Of a DNA stretch of 26,388 nt, positions 7,707 through 14,784 are shown one piece after another. This DNA is from JALZHR01 sp036389695 (GTDB lineage Bacteria > Acidobacteriota > Blastocatellia > Pyrinomonadales > Pyrinomonadaceae). Numbering within the stretch: position 1 is the first letter of the stretch; each line of letters starts with the position of its first letter. The stretch is taken from contig DASVWG010000323.1 in NCBI GenBank assembly GCA_036389695.1, positions 1 to 26,388 on the forward strand, written 5' to 3'. Under the pieces are notes generated by a model. It did no database searches and was not told the DNA's origin. It saw only the letters and a list, made by a program, of their open reading frames with translations. A program made the position numbers and the translations under genes.

Positions 7707-7890
7707 GGGCACGCCCGCGTGCCTGCCCAATGAGCGAGAGCGAATATGCGTTTAAGAAATTAGCCGCGAAAAGACAGGAAAAACACGAAATAAATCATAA
7801 AGATATTTCGTGTCTTTTTCGTCTAGTTTCGTGGCTAATCTTTTTTCGCGCTGTCGCGCTCATAGGGCAGGCACAAGACCTGCCCCTACA
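7702..7890. repeat. Two nested palindromic repeats, one family inside another
   Basis: The outer element has arms TGTAGGGGCA (7702-7711) plus GCCTGCCC (7721-7728) and ATGAGCGAGAGCGAA (from 7730), with inverses ending TGCCCCTACA (7881-7890). Inside lies a full copy of the TTAGCCGCGAA...TTCGTGGCTAA element at 7760-7838. It fills the whole 185-base gap between the convergent CYTH and lytic-transglycosylase-like genes. No coding potential. Confidence 0.85.
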
Positions 7891-7891
7891 T

Positions 7892-9163
7892 TTATTTTAC
7901 TCGCGGCGTCATCGGGACGTAGCGGTCGAGCGAGGCGTAAATCTGCAAATAAATTTTCGTTTCGCGCGGAATCAGGTTGCGCCAGCCGCTGCCGCCGCGT
8001 TTGATGTAACCGGCTAATTTCGCGGGATTTGAATTGTAGCCCGCCGCCATTAAATCCGGAGCCGTCGCCGTGCCGTCCGTCAGCGCGTTGTAGATGGTTT
8101 CGCTGGCAATCAAATCGTCCCAGGTCATTTTCATATAAAGCAGCATCGCCTGCGCCGCGTTCTGGTGGTTGCGCATTCCCTCGACAAAATCGGGCATCAG
8201 ACCGACCGACGGGTAACGCGTCCGGATCATATAGTATGTCGCGGGAATCATTTGCACCATTCCGCCCGCGCCCGCCGAGCTGACCGAATAGCGATACGTC
8301 TGCCCTTCGTTCAGCGCGTAAAGCGTGAAAATGTCGTTGTAGATATTCGGATGATATTCGTTTTTGAAACGCAGGTGGTCGACGTGTTCGACGGTCGATA
8401 AACGCTCGGCGATGTCGGCAATCTGCGGCGAGATGACGATGCCCTTTTCGCTCAATTTCTGTCGCGCGACGTCAATCGTGTTGCGGACGTAGAGCTTTCC
8501 GGCGTTGACGACTTCGGGCGTGACGACGCCGGTGTGCGTCGAGGTGTAATAAGCCGTCTCCATATATTGCCCGCCGCGCTCGACCGGATACTGTACGACC
8601 AGCGGCGTGTGAATCTCGCCCGTCTGGTCAAAAATCGTGACGGGCGTGTTGACGCCGTTCGCGCGAACGACGCGGATGTTCATCTGTTTTCCGTTGGTGC
8701 TGATAAGCGAAAATTCCGCGTTTTTGGCAAGAAAAGCCGATTTAGTCATCACGACGAAATCGAGCCTTTGCGTTTTCCAGTCGTAAAAAGCCAGCCGCAC
8801 GATGTCCATCGCCACCGCGCCGTCGGTCAAACCGGTCGGCATCGGGCGCGACTGCATCAGGCGTTTGGCTTCGGCGATTTTGCTTTTGATTTGACCGAGC
8901 GACAGAATCTTATAATTATTTTGCGGCACGGCGGGCGTCGGCAAAGGCGCGGGACGGTCAACCGGAATCGGGTTCGTCACCGGCGTGGCGATTGGTCTCG
9001 GCGTCGGCGTAGTTGTCACAACCACGAACTTTGCAGGCGTCGGCGTCGGAGCGCTAATCACGCGCGCGCGCGTCGGCATCGGCGTCGGTTGCGCAATCTG
9101 TGCCGGAAGATTAATTGTCAGAAATAATAGAAACGCAAAAACGGAAAAACTTTTTTTTGTCAT
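7892..9163 (-). CDS. Secreted lytic-transglycosylase-like protein with Thr/Pro-rich linker
   Basis: 423 residues from the ATG at 9163, chosen because an AGGAA ribosome site precedes it and a signal peptide follows (MTKKSFSVFAFLLFLTINLP). The longer open frame to 9295 lacks both. Residues about 25-85 are a TPTP-rich linker. A middle domain (about 100-300) is unassigned. The C-terminal part resembles the SLT lysozyme-like fold: GAGGMVQMIPATY matches the AxGLMQxMP motif, and AAGYNSNPAKLAGYIK matches the AAYNAGxxxV motif. The glutamate in LNEGQTY just before is the plausible catalytic acid. Known members cut peptidoglycan glycan strands in the periplasm. The glutamate spacing is not typical, so activity is inferred. 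Convergent with the CYTH gene. Confidence 0.65.
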   Translation of the reverse strand: MTKKSFSVFAFLLFLTINLPAQIAQPTPMPTRARVISAPTPTPAKFVVVTTTPTPRPIATPVTNPIPVDRPAPLPTPAVPQNNYKILSLGQIKSKIAEAKRLMQSRPMPTGLTDGAVAMDIVRLAFYDWKTQRLDFVVMTKSAFLAKNAEFSLISTNGKQMNIRVVRANGVNTPVTIFDQTGEIHTPLVVQYPVERGGQYMETAYYTSTHTGVVTPEVVNAGKLYVRNTIDVARQKLSEKGIVISPQIADIAERLSTVEHVDHLRFKNEYHPNIYNDIFTLYALNEGQTYRYSVSSAGAGGMVQMIPATYYMIRTRYPSVGLMPDFVEGMRNHQNAAQAMLLYMKMTWDDLIASETIYNALTDGTATAPDLMAAGYNSNPAKLAGYIKRGGSGWRNLIPRETKIYLQIYASLDRYVPMTPRVK

Positions 9164-9396
9164 CGGGATTGTTCCTGTTCGGATAACTTTTGCTTCGCGG
9201 GCGAGTTCGGGGATGAACCTGCTTTTTCTCAAGCGAAACACGTTTCCGAAAACGTGCGATAATAAAGATTCGCTCAAAAACCGAATGGTTGTCAAATATA
9301 ATTTGGAAATTTTATGCGAACAACAATTTTTATTTATGGCGGAGATATTGTATTTTGGAAATTTAAATTTATTTGAGTTATAAAAGCATTTATTTT

Positions 9397-10746
9397 ATGG
9401 AGAAATTATTCGGAACGGACGGAATTCGCGGGCTGGCGGGCGAGTTTCCGCTCGATGAAAAAACAATCGAAATTGCCGGACGCTCCTTAGCGCGGCAGAT
9501 GACGGAAAAGCTCGGCAGACAGCCGCGTTTCATCACGGGGCGCGACACGCGCGAATCCGGCGAATGGATTGAGCGAGCCTTTCACACCGGCGCTCTGGCG
9601 GAAGGCGCGCACTGCGAATCGGCGGAAATTATCACGACGCCCGGCGTCGCTTTCGTCGCCAAAGCCTTCGATTTCGACGCCGGAATCGTCGTCAGCGCCT
9701 CGCATAACCCGTTTCACGACAACGGCATCAAGATTTTTTCGCCGAGCGGAAAAAAAATCGACGGCGCGACGGAAAGAGAAATCGAAAAAGACATTTACGA
9801 CAATTCGAAATTCGAAATTCAAAATTCAAAATTTGAAAAAATCAATTCGTCGAATTCTGCAAAATATCAAAACGCTTATCTTGACTATCTCGCCGACGAA
9901 TTTAAAAATCTGCGGCTCGAAAATTTTAAAATCGTCATTGATTGCGCTCACGGCGCGGCTTCAAATCTCGCGCCGCGTCTTTTGGAAAGATTCGGCGCGC
10001 GCGTCGTCGCGATAAATTGTCAGCCCGACGGTCGCAACATCAACGCCGACTGCGGCTCGCTTCATATCGAAGGCTTGCAGGCGCGAGTCGCGGCGGAAAA
10101 AGCTGATTTCGGCGCGGCTTTTGACGGCGATGCCGACCGCTCGCTGTTTGTTGACGAAAAGGGAAATATGGTTGACGGCGACGCCGTGCTCTGGGCGATG
10201 GCTGGACATCTCCGAAATCACGGCAAACTTAATCAGGATACGGTCGTCGCGACCGTGATGAGCAATCTCGGTCTGGAAGTCGCGCTTCGTTCGAGCGGCA
10301 TCAAACTTTTGCGCACCGCCGTCGGCGACAAATACGTGCTCGAAGAGCTTCTGAAAACAAACGCCAGCATCGGCGGCGAGCAGTCCGGTCATATAATTTT
10401 CCCGTTTCGTTCCTTGGTCGGCGACGGAATGCTGACGATGCTTTTTCTGCTCGAAGCGATGCGGGAAAGCGGAAAAACTTTGTCGGAGCTGACCGCCGGA
10501 TTCGTGCGTTTTCCGCAGATTCTGGTCAATGTGAAAGTCAAAGAAAAACGCCCGTTTTCCGATGTCGGCGAAATTTCGACGATTTCAAAACAGGTCGAAA
10601 CCGAACTCGGTCAAAAGGGCAGACTTCTGCTTCGCTATTCCGGCACCGAAAATCTCGCCCGCGTCATGATTGAAGGCGAAAATCAAAACCAAATCGAATC
10701 GCAGGCGCATCGCCTGGCGGAAGTCATCAAAGCGAGTCTGGGCTGA
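9397..10746 (+). CDS. glmM: Phosphoglucosamine mutase GlmM
   Basis: 449 residues, close to E. coli GlmM (445). It interconverts glucosamine 6- and 1-phosphate on the way to UDP-GlcNAc for peptidoglycan and LPS. Motifs: KLFGTDGIRG at the start, VVSASHNPFHDNGIK with the phosphoserine near residue 102, the metal loop DGDADRSLFVD near 241, GGEQSGHI near 328, and phosphate-binding RYSGTENLARVM near 415. The start is the ATG at 9397. A poor TTG frame runs further upstream to 9373. Residues about 135-150 (NSKFEIQNSKFEK) come from an ATTCAAAA-type repeat and lengthen a loop. No clear ribosome site is present. The gene is probably monocistronic or read on into the ABM-like gene. Confidence 0.95.
   Translation: MEKLFGTDGIRGLAGEFPLDEKTIEIAGRSLARQMTEKLGRQPRFITGRDTRESGEWIERAFHTGALAEGAHCESAEIITTPGVAFVAKAFDFDAGIVVSASHNPFHDNGIKIFSPSGKKIDGATEREIEKDIYDNSKFEIQNSKFEKINSSNSAKYQNAYLDYLADEFKNLRLENFKIVIDCAHGAASNLAPRLLERFGARVVAINCQPDGRNINADCGSLHIEGLQARVAAEKADFGAAFDGDADRSLFVDEKGNMVDGDAVLWAMAGHLRNHGKLNQDTVVATVMSNLGLEVALRSSGIKLLRTAVGDKYVLEELLKTNASIGGEQSGHIIFPFRSLVGDGMLTMLFLLEAMRESGKTLSELTAGFVRFPQILVNVKVKEKRPFSDVGEISTISKQVETELGQKGRLLLRYSGTENLARVMIEGENQNQIESQAHRLAEVIKASLG
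9800..9840. repeat. AATTCAAAA-type repeat inside glmM
   Basis: Repeated phrases ATTCGAAATTC, AAAATTCAAAATT and TTGAA follow each other here in frame. They encode a low-complexity NSKFEIQNSKFEK peptide between two conserved parts of GlmM. Confidence 0.75.
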
Positions 10747-10827
10747 AAAGTGAAAAGGTGAAAGAGTGAAAAAGTTTTATTGACTTTTGCTCAACCTGCT
10801 TTTTCACCTTTTCACCTTTTCACTTTT
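10746..10827. repeat. GTGAAAAGGTGAAA inverted repeat
   Basis: 29-base arms at 10746-10774 and 10799-10827 differ at two positions. The left arm begins in the last base of the glmM stop codon and the right arm ends 15 bases before the next ATG, so it replaces the whole leader of the ABM-like gene. Confidence 0.85.
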
Positions 10828-10842
10828 CCACTTTATAAAATT

Positions 10843-11151
10843 ATGTTTGTCGTGCTTTATCGTTGGCGAATCAAGCCGGAACTGGAAACGCAGTTTGTCG
10901 AAGCGTGGTCGGAAGTTACATCGTATTACAGCCTGAACGAGCATTGGCGCGGCTCGCGCCTGCATCGCGGCGCGGACGGGATTTTTTATTCCTACGCGCA
11001 ATGGACGTCGGACGAGCTGCGCCGGAAGACGTTTGAAAATCGCCCGAATATCGAAGCCGGAGCACGGATGCGCGAGGCAATCGAGGAAAGTTTTCCCGAA
11101 ACGGTTCTGGAAATCGTCTCGGATTTTTTGATTTTTTCAGAAAAAAAATAA
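10843..11151 (+). CDS. Small antibiotic-biosynthesis-monooxygenase-like (ABM) protein
   Basis: 102 residues from the ATG at 10843. The frame is open upstream to 10780, but only through repeat sequence, so I reject that extension. FVVLYRWRIKPELETQFVEAW followed by a helix and a second strand (GIFYSYAQWTSDE) fits the dimeric ferredoxin-like ABM fold (about 100 residues). Members include heme-degrading and quinol monooxygenases and many uncharacterised proteins. No specific active-site residue can be named. It may be co-transcribed with glmM, 96 bases away. The ribosome site is not evident because the repeat sits there. Confidence 0.6.
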   Translation: MFVVLYRWRIKPELETQFVEAWSEVTSYYSLNEHWRGSRLHRGADGIFYSYAQWTSDELRRKTFENRPNIEAGARMREAIEESFPETVLEIVSDFLIFSEKK

Positions 11152-11166
11152 AATCCGCTTTTCTTC

Positions 11167-11196
11167 TTGCAATCGAAATAAAAATCGTTGTATAGT
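11167..11196 (+). promoter_or_regulatory. Sigma70-type promoter for structured RNA
   Basis: TTGCAA at 11167-11172, an 18-base spacer, and TATAGT at 11191-11196. Transcription should start near 11203, at the first base of the structured region that follows. Confidence 0.6.
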
Positions 11197-11202
11197 AACT
11201 TC

Positions 11203-11357
11203 AATCGAGACGGTTGGTGGAGCCTCCGTCTCTAGTGGTTGCTGGGGTGAGGACAGTAATCACGCATTGGCAGGCGCGGCGCACTTCCACGTTGCTTCGC
11301 CTGCTTACTCTTTTTCGAAGAGCCGCGAGTTTTTCAGCTTGCGGCTTTTTGATTTTG
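11203..11357 (+). ncRNA. Candidate structured RNA with own terminator
   Basis: About 155 bases between a good promoter and a terminator. Foldings seen by eye: hairpin GAGACGG (11207-11213) with CCGTCTC (11226-11232); long hairpin GCAGGCG (11270-11276) with CGCCTGC (11298-11304), lengthened by AGTAA (11255-11259) with TTACT (11305-11309) across a bulge; and the terminator AGCCGCGAG/CTTGCGGCT followed by T-rich sequence. It could be a free small RNA or an attenuated leader of the M3-like gene. It shows no match I can defend to SRP RNA, RNase P RNA, tmRNA or common riboswitches. 6S RNA is possible by size but its closing stem is not visible. Confidence 0.5.
11321..11357 (+). terminator. Intrinsic terminator ahead of the M3-like gene
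   Basis: Stem AGCCGCGAG (11321-11329) and CTTGCGGCT (11338-11346) with one G-T wobble, then TTTTGATTTT. It lies 34 bases before the next ATG. Confidence 0.8.
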
Positions 11358-11390
11358 CTTCGCCGACGGATTTCGGTTTAATCTCAAAAA

Positions 11391-12857
11391 ATGGATTTGG
11401 CTCAATATCGCCGCGAACTGAAAAATTATCACGCCGCCCGCGAGAAAAATCGTCTGGAAAAATATCTCGGCGCGGCAGAAACGATTCCAACCGCGGCGAT
11501 TGCCGAACGCTACAGCGATTTATTTTCCGCGTCTTCCGTTTCCGACCTCGAAAAATCTTTGGCAAATGCGGACGAATTAACCGAAACCGAAACGAAAGCC
11601 CGCCGGAATTTATTGAATATCTCGCGGCTCGGTTTTCTGCAAAATCAAGCGAAAGAAATTTCAGACGAATACGAAAACTGCCGCCAATCGACGCGCGTTT
11701 CTTTTCAAAACGAAAACCTGAGCTTTCCCGAAGCGTTTTCTAAAATTCAAACGGAAGAAACCGCCATTTTGCGCCGCGAAATCTACGCGCGGCTTTCCGA
11801 AGCGCGAAATTCCTGCGCCGATTTGTTTCTGGAAAAATTTAAGATTTTTCACGAAAACGCAGGAAAAATCGGATTTGAAAATTACCGGAAATTGTTTGCA
11901 GAAATTACCGGAATCGATTTTGAAATTTTCGGGCAAACGGTCGAAAAGTTTCTCGCCGCAACCGATGAAACGTATTTCAAATCGCTCTCCGAAATTTTTC
12001 CCGACGAAAAATCACCGCATCTCGCCGATTTTTATTTCCGGCGAAAACAGCTTGAGCGAAACGAGATTTTCAACGGAAAAAAACTGCCCGTTTTTTATCG
12101 CCTGCTGCTCGAAAATTTCAATTTTCAACCGGAGAAAATTACAAACGCCAGGCTTTTGGAAACTTCTGCCGAAAAACAAACGAGCGTTTTTCGACCGGAT
12201 TTCCCGTTGCCGGAAGTTTACTTTGCCTATCCTGCGCGCGGCGGAAGCGCGGCGTTTATCGAATTTTTAAAGGCTTTCGGCAAAGCTCAGCAAGCGGCGT
12301 GGACGTCAGCCGATTTAGCCAATCGTTTTCCCGAATTCGTTTTTTCGCCCGACGCGGTTTTGGGCGAGGCTTACGGTTTTTTATTTCAATCTCTGCTCGC
12401 GGACGAAAGCTTTCTGCGGCTAAATTTCGGCTTGTGGAATGAAAAGCTGACCGGAAAAATTGCGGCGGAAAATAAGTTTTTTTTGCTTTTTGAAATCCGC
12501 CGCAATGCGCTGCGTTTTCTTTTCGAGTTAAAATTTCACGTGTCTTTAAACGCGGAAATCGCACGCGAATTTGTCGAAGTCTGGACGCAAAATCTCGGTT
12601 TTCAGGCGAGCGAAACGAACGTTTTGTTTCAGCTTTCCGAAGATTTCGCGTCTTTAAAATCTCTGCGCGCGGCGCAGTTTGCTTTCGGGCTGAAAGAATA
12701 TCTGCGCTCGCGATATGATTTCGATTGGTGGACGAAGCGCGCGGCGTTTGAAGAATTAATCGATTTCTGGAACACCGCCGAACGCTATAAAGCCGAAGAA
12801 ATGGCGCGGATGATTGGCTTTGAAATGAGCTTCGATTTGATGAAGGAAATTAAATGA
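11391..12857 (+). CDS. M3-peptidase-like protein lacking the HExxH zinc motif
   Basis: 488 residues, almost wholly helical and rich in Phe, Glu and Lys. The overall pattern resembles oligopeptidase-like (M3-type) proteins found in Acidobacteriota. In those relatives, as I remember them, the catalytic segment reads about LLHExGHALHFA, then a helix ending in a glutamate within TEGYAFLF. Here the matching region reads FLKAFGKAQQAAW and the later segment LGEAYGFLF, so both histidines and the first glutamate of HExxH appear lost while the downstream glutamate remains. I infer a pseudoenzyme. The alternative is an unrelated helical protein. The start ATG at 11391 has no clear ribosome site. A structured RNA and terminator precede it. 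Confidence 0.55.
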   Translation: MDLAQYRRELKNYHAAREKNRLEKYLGAAETIPTAAIAERYSDLFSASSVSDLEKSLANADELTETETKARRNLLNISRLGFLQNQAKEISDEYENCRQSTRVSFQNENLSFPEAFSKIQTEETAILRREIYARLSEARNSCADLFLEKFKIFHENAGKIGFENYRKLFAEITGIDFEIFGQTVEKFLAATDETYFKSLSEIFPDEKSPHLADFYFRRKQLERNEIFNGKKLPVFYRLLLENFNFQPEKITNARLLETSAEKQTSVFRPDFPLPEVYFAYPARGGSAAFIEFLKAFGKAQQAAWTSADLANRFPEFVFSPDAVLGEAYGFLFQSLLADESFLRLNFGLWNEKLTGKIAAENKFFLLFEIRRNALRFLFELKFHVSLNAEIAREFVEVWTQNLGFQASETNVLFQLSEDFASLKSLRAAQFAFGLKEYLRSRYDFDWWTKRAAFEELIDFWNTAERYKAEEMARMIGFEMSFDLMKEIK

Positions 12858-13010
12858 AACCACAGATTTACACAGATAAACGCAGATTTAGACAGGATGG
12901 ACGGGATACATAGGATAATTTAAAACTATTAACGTTAAAGTTTCTTTTTTATCCTGTAAATCCTGCCCATCCTGTTAAAAATCCGCGTTTATCTGTGTAA
13001 ATCTGTGGTT
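12858..13010. repeat. Long two-layer inverted repeat (CACAGATTTACACAG / GGATGGACGGGAT)
   Basis: Outer 32-base arms at 12858-12889 and 12979-13010 differ at one base. Inner arms at 12891-12916 and 12951-12976 are weaker but alike (CAGGATGG...CCATCCTG). It fills most of the gap between the M3-like gene and aroB. The last bases before aroB (TCTCTGTGTTCTCTGTGGCTAA) resemble half of the TTAGCC repeat seen at 2944 and 7760. Confidence 0.88.
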
Positions 13011-13041
13011 AATTTCTCTCTGTGTTCTCTGTGGCTAAAAA

Positions 13042-14196
13042 ATGCAGAAAGTTAAAGTAAATTTAAGCGGGAACGCGCACCGGTACGAAATCGAAATCGG
13101 TCGCGATTTGCTGAAAACCTGCGGCGATTGGGCGAAAACTTGTCTTTCGGAAAAGGCTCGAAAAATTGTCGTCGTTTCAAATCCGAAAATTTTTCGGCTT
13201 TACGGCGAAGCGGTTAAAAACAGTTTGGAAAAAAGCGGTTTTGAAGTTTCGGTTTGGCTGATGAAAGACGGCGAGCGGCACAAAAATTTTCGTTCGCTGG
13301 AAACGGCGCTCAAATTTTTTAGCGAAATCAGGCTCAAACGAACCGACGCTGTCATTGCGCTCGGCGGCGGCGTGGTCGGCGATTTAGCCGGTTTTGCGGC
13401 GGCGGTTTATCTGCGCGGCGTGGCTTTTTTGCAGATTCCGACGACGCTGCTGGCGATGATTGATTCTTCGGTCGGCGGCAAAACCGCCGTTAATACCGCG
13501 TTCGGCAAAAATCTGGTCGGCGCGTTTCATCAGCCGCGCGGAGTTCTGATTGATGTCGATGTTTTAAAAACTTTGCCGCGCCGCGAATTGACCGCCGGTT
13601 TTTGCGAAGCGGTCAAACAAGGCGTCATCGCCGACGAAAAACTTTTCAAACAAACTGCGGAATTTCTGCGTAACTATTCGCCGCAAAAGTTTAAAAAATT
13701 CTTCTCAGACGAAAATTTTTCTAAAAATCTGCAAAATCTCATCGCCGCGCAGGTTGCTTTCAAAGCGGAAATCGTCAGCCAGGACGAAAGGGAAAGCGCG
13801 GACAGAATCGATGTAAAATCGCGTAAAATCCTCAATTTCGGTCACACCGTCGGGCACGCGCTCGAAAAAGTTACGGCTTATAAACGCTTCAAACACGGCG
13901 AGGCGGTCGGCTACGGAATTCTGGCGGCGGCGGAAATTTCAAAAGAGGTTGCAAAATTCGTTCAAGATGATATAAAATCGTTAAACGATGTTGTCAGATT
14001 GACGGGAAATCTGCCAAACGCTGACGACATCGCGATTGCAGACATTATAGAAGCGATTTCTTTCGATAAAAAATCAGTCGGCGAATCACTGCAATGGATT
14101 TTACTTGAAAAAATCGGCAAGCCGAAAATCATTTCCGACCGCGAAATCCCAAAAGCGGTCATCGAAAAATCTCTCAAAAAAATTTTCCAGACTTAA
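13042..14196 (+). CDS. aroB: 3-dehydroquinate synthase AroB
   Basis: 384 residues, slightly longer than E. coli AroB (362). It converts DAHP to 3-dehydroquinate, step two of the shikimate pathway, using NAD and a divalent metal. Motifs: ALGGGVVGDLAGFAAA near 110-125, IPTTLLAMIDSSVGGKTAVN near 132-151, ELTAGFCEAVKQG with a metal glutamate near 190, FGHTVGHALE near 270 and FKHGEAVGYG near 285 with the metal histidines. The start ATG at 13042 follows a repeat-derived leader with a poor ribosome site. No other shikimate gene is nearby. The next gene follows after 36 bases on the same strand and may share its transcript. Confidence 0.96.
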   Translation: MQKVKVNLSGNAHRYEIEIGRDLLKTCGDWAKTCLSEKARKIVVVSNPKIFRLYGEAVKNSLEKSGFEVSVWLMKDGERHKNFRSLETALKFFSEIRLKRTDAVIALGGGVVGDLAGFAAAVYLRGVAFLQIPTTLLAMIDSSVGGKTAVNTAFGKNLVGAFHQPRGVLIDVDVLKTLPRRELTAGFCEAVKQGVIADEKLFKQTAEFLRNYSPQKFKKFFSDENFSKNLQNLIAAQVAFKAEIVSQDERESADRIDVKSRKILNFGHTVGHALEKVTAYKRFKHGEAVGYGILAAAEISKEVAKFVQDDIKSLNDVVRLTGNLPNADDIAIADIIEAISFDKKSVGESLQWILLEKIGKPKIISDREIPKAVIEKSLKKIFQT

Positions 14197-14232
14197 TTTT
14201 CTAAATTCCGTATTTCGAGGAGTTTAAATAGG

Positions 14233-14649
14233 ATGAACAAAGCAGAACTTTTCCGTAACAGGCGAGCGGAGCGCGGCGGCGCGGGCGTCAAATTCCTGCT
14301 CGTCGCGGTCGTTTTATTTTTAATCGGTCACGCGAGCTGCAACTATATTCCGGTTGCCTATCAGGGCGAAAGCTACAAACAGGAAATGCAGACGGCGGTT
14401 TTGCAGGGCACGGCGCTGCCGGCGAGCGGCAATCCGATCGGCGTCGTCAAACAGCGCCTGCAAAAGATTGCGAAAGAAAGCGATTTGCCGCCCGACACGC
14501 TGATTGACGTCAAACAAGTCAACAACGTCATTTCCGCGCACGTTCGATATTCAAAACACATCAATATACTGCCTTTCGGCATTTATTCAAAACAATACCT
14601 GTTTGACCAGACCGTGACGCCGAGCGGATTTATCTTGAAAGATAATTAG
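14233..14649 (+). CDS. Small membrane-anchored protein of unknown function
   Basis: 138 residues. The ATG at 14233 follows GAGGAG at a suitable distance. Residues about 18-34 form one membrane span (GVKFLLVAVVLFLIGHA) after a basic N-terminus, giving N-in, C-out topology. The outer 100 residues (VVKQRLQKIAKESDLPPD, then SAHVRYSKHINILPFGIY) look like a small alpha+beta domain similar in layout to DUF4845-type pilin-like proteins, but this is only a resemblance. It is probably co-transcribed with aroB. Function unknown. Confidence 0.72.
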   Translation: MNKAELFRNRRAERGGAGVKFLLVAVVLFLIGHASCNYIPVAYQGESYKQEMQTAVLQGTALPASGNPIGVVKQRLQKIAKESDLPPDTLIDVKQVNNVISAHVRYSKHINILPFGIYSKQYLFDQTVTPSGFILKDN

Positions 14650-14683
14650 CGCAAATTCGGTCAGAGCTTTCAAAGAAAAATTT

Positions 14684-14752
14684 ACAGGGATAACAGGATG
14701 AACAGGGATAGAAAGTATTTTTTATAATCCCTGTTCATCCTGTTATCCCTGT
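14684..14752. repeat. ACAGGGATAACAGGAT perfect inverted repeat
   Basis: Perfect 26-base arms at 14684-14709 and 14727-14752 around a 17-base AT-rich loop. It lies between the convergent aroB-linked gene and the radical SAM gene, where it could end both transcripts. No T-tract follows. Confidence 0.9.
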
Positions 14753-14784
14753 ATTTCTCTTACTCTGTGGTAAAAATTGAATAT

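Noticed and set aside
7730..8017. Plus-strand frame starting in the nested repeat
   Set aside because: It starts in the palindrome, runs antisense to the transglycosylase-like gene and has no recognisable features.
9164..9295. Longer N-terminus of the transglycosylase-like protein
   Set aside because: No ribosome site, and the signal peptide begins at 9163.
14653..14784. Cobalamin riboswitch for the B12-binding radical SAM gene
   Set aside because: This is downstream of the gene, and the sequence upstream of 16668 shows no B12-box. The structure here is the ACAGGGAT repeat.
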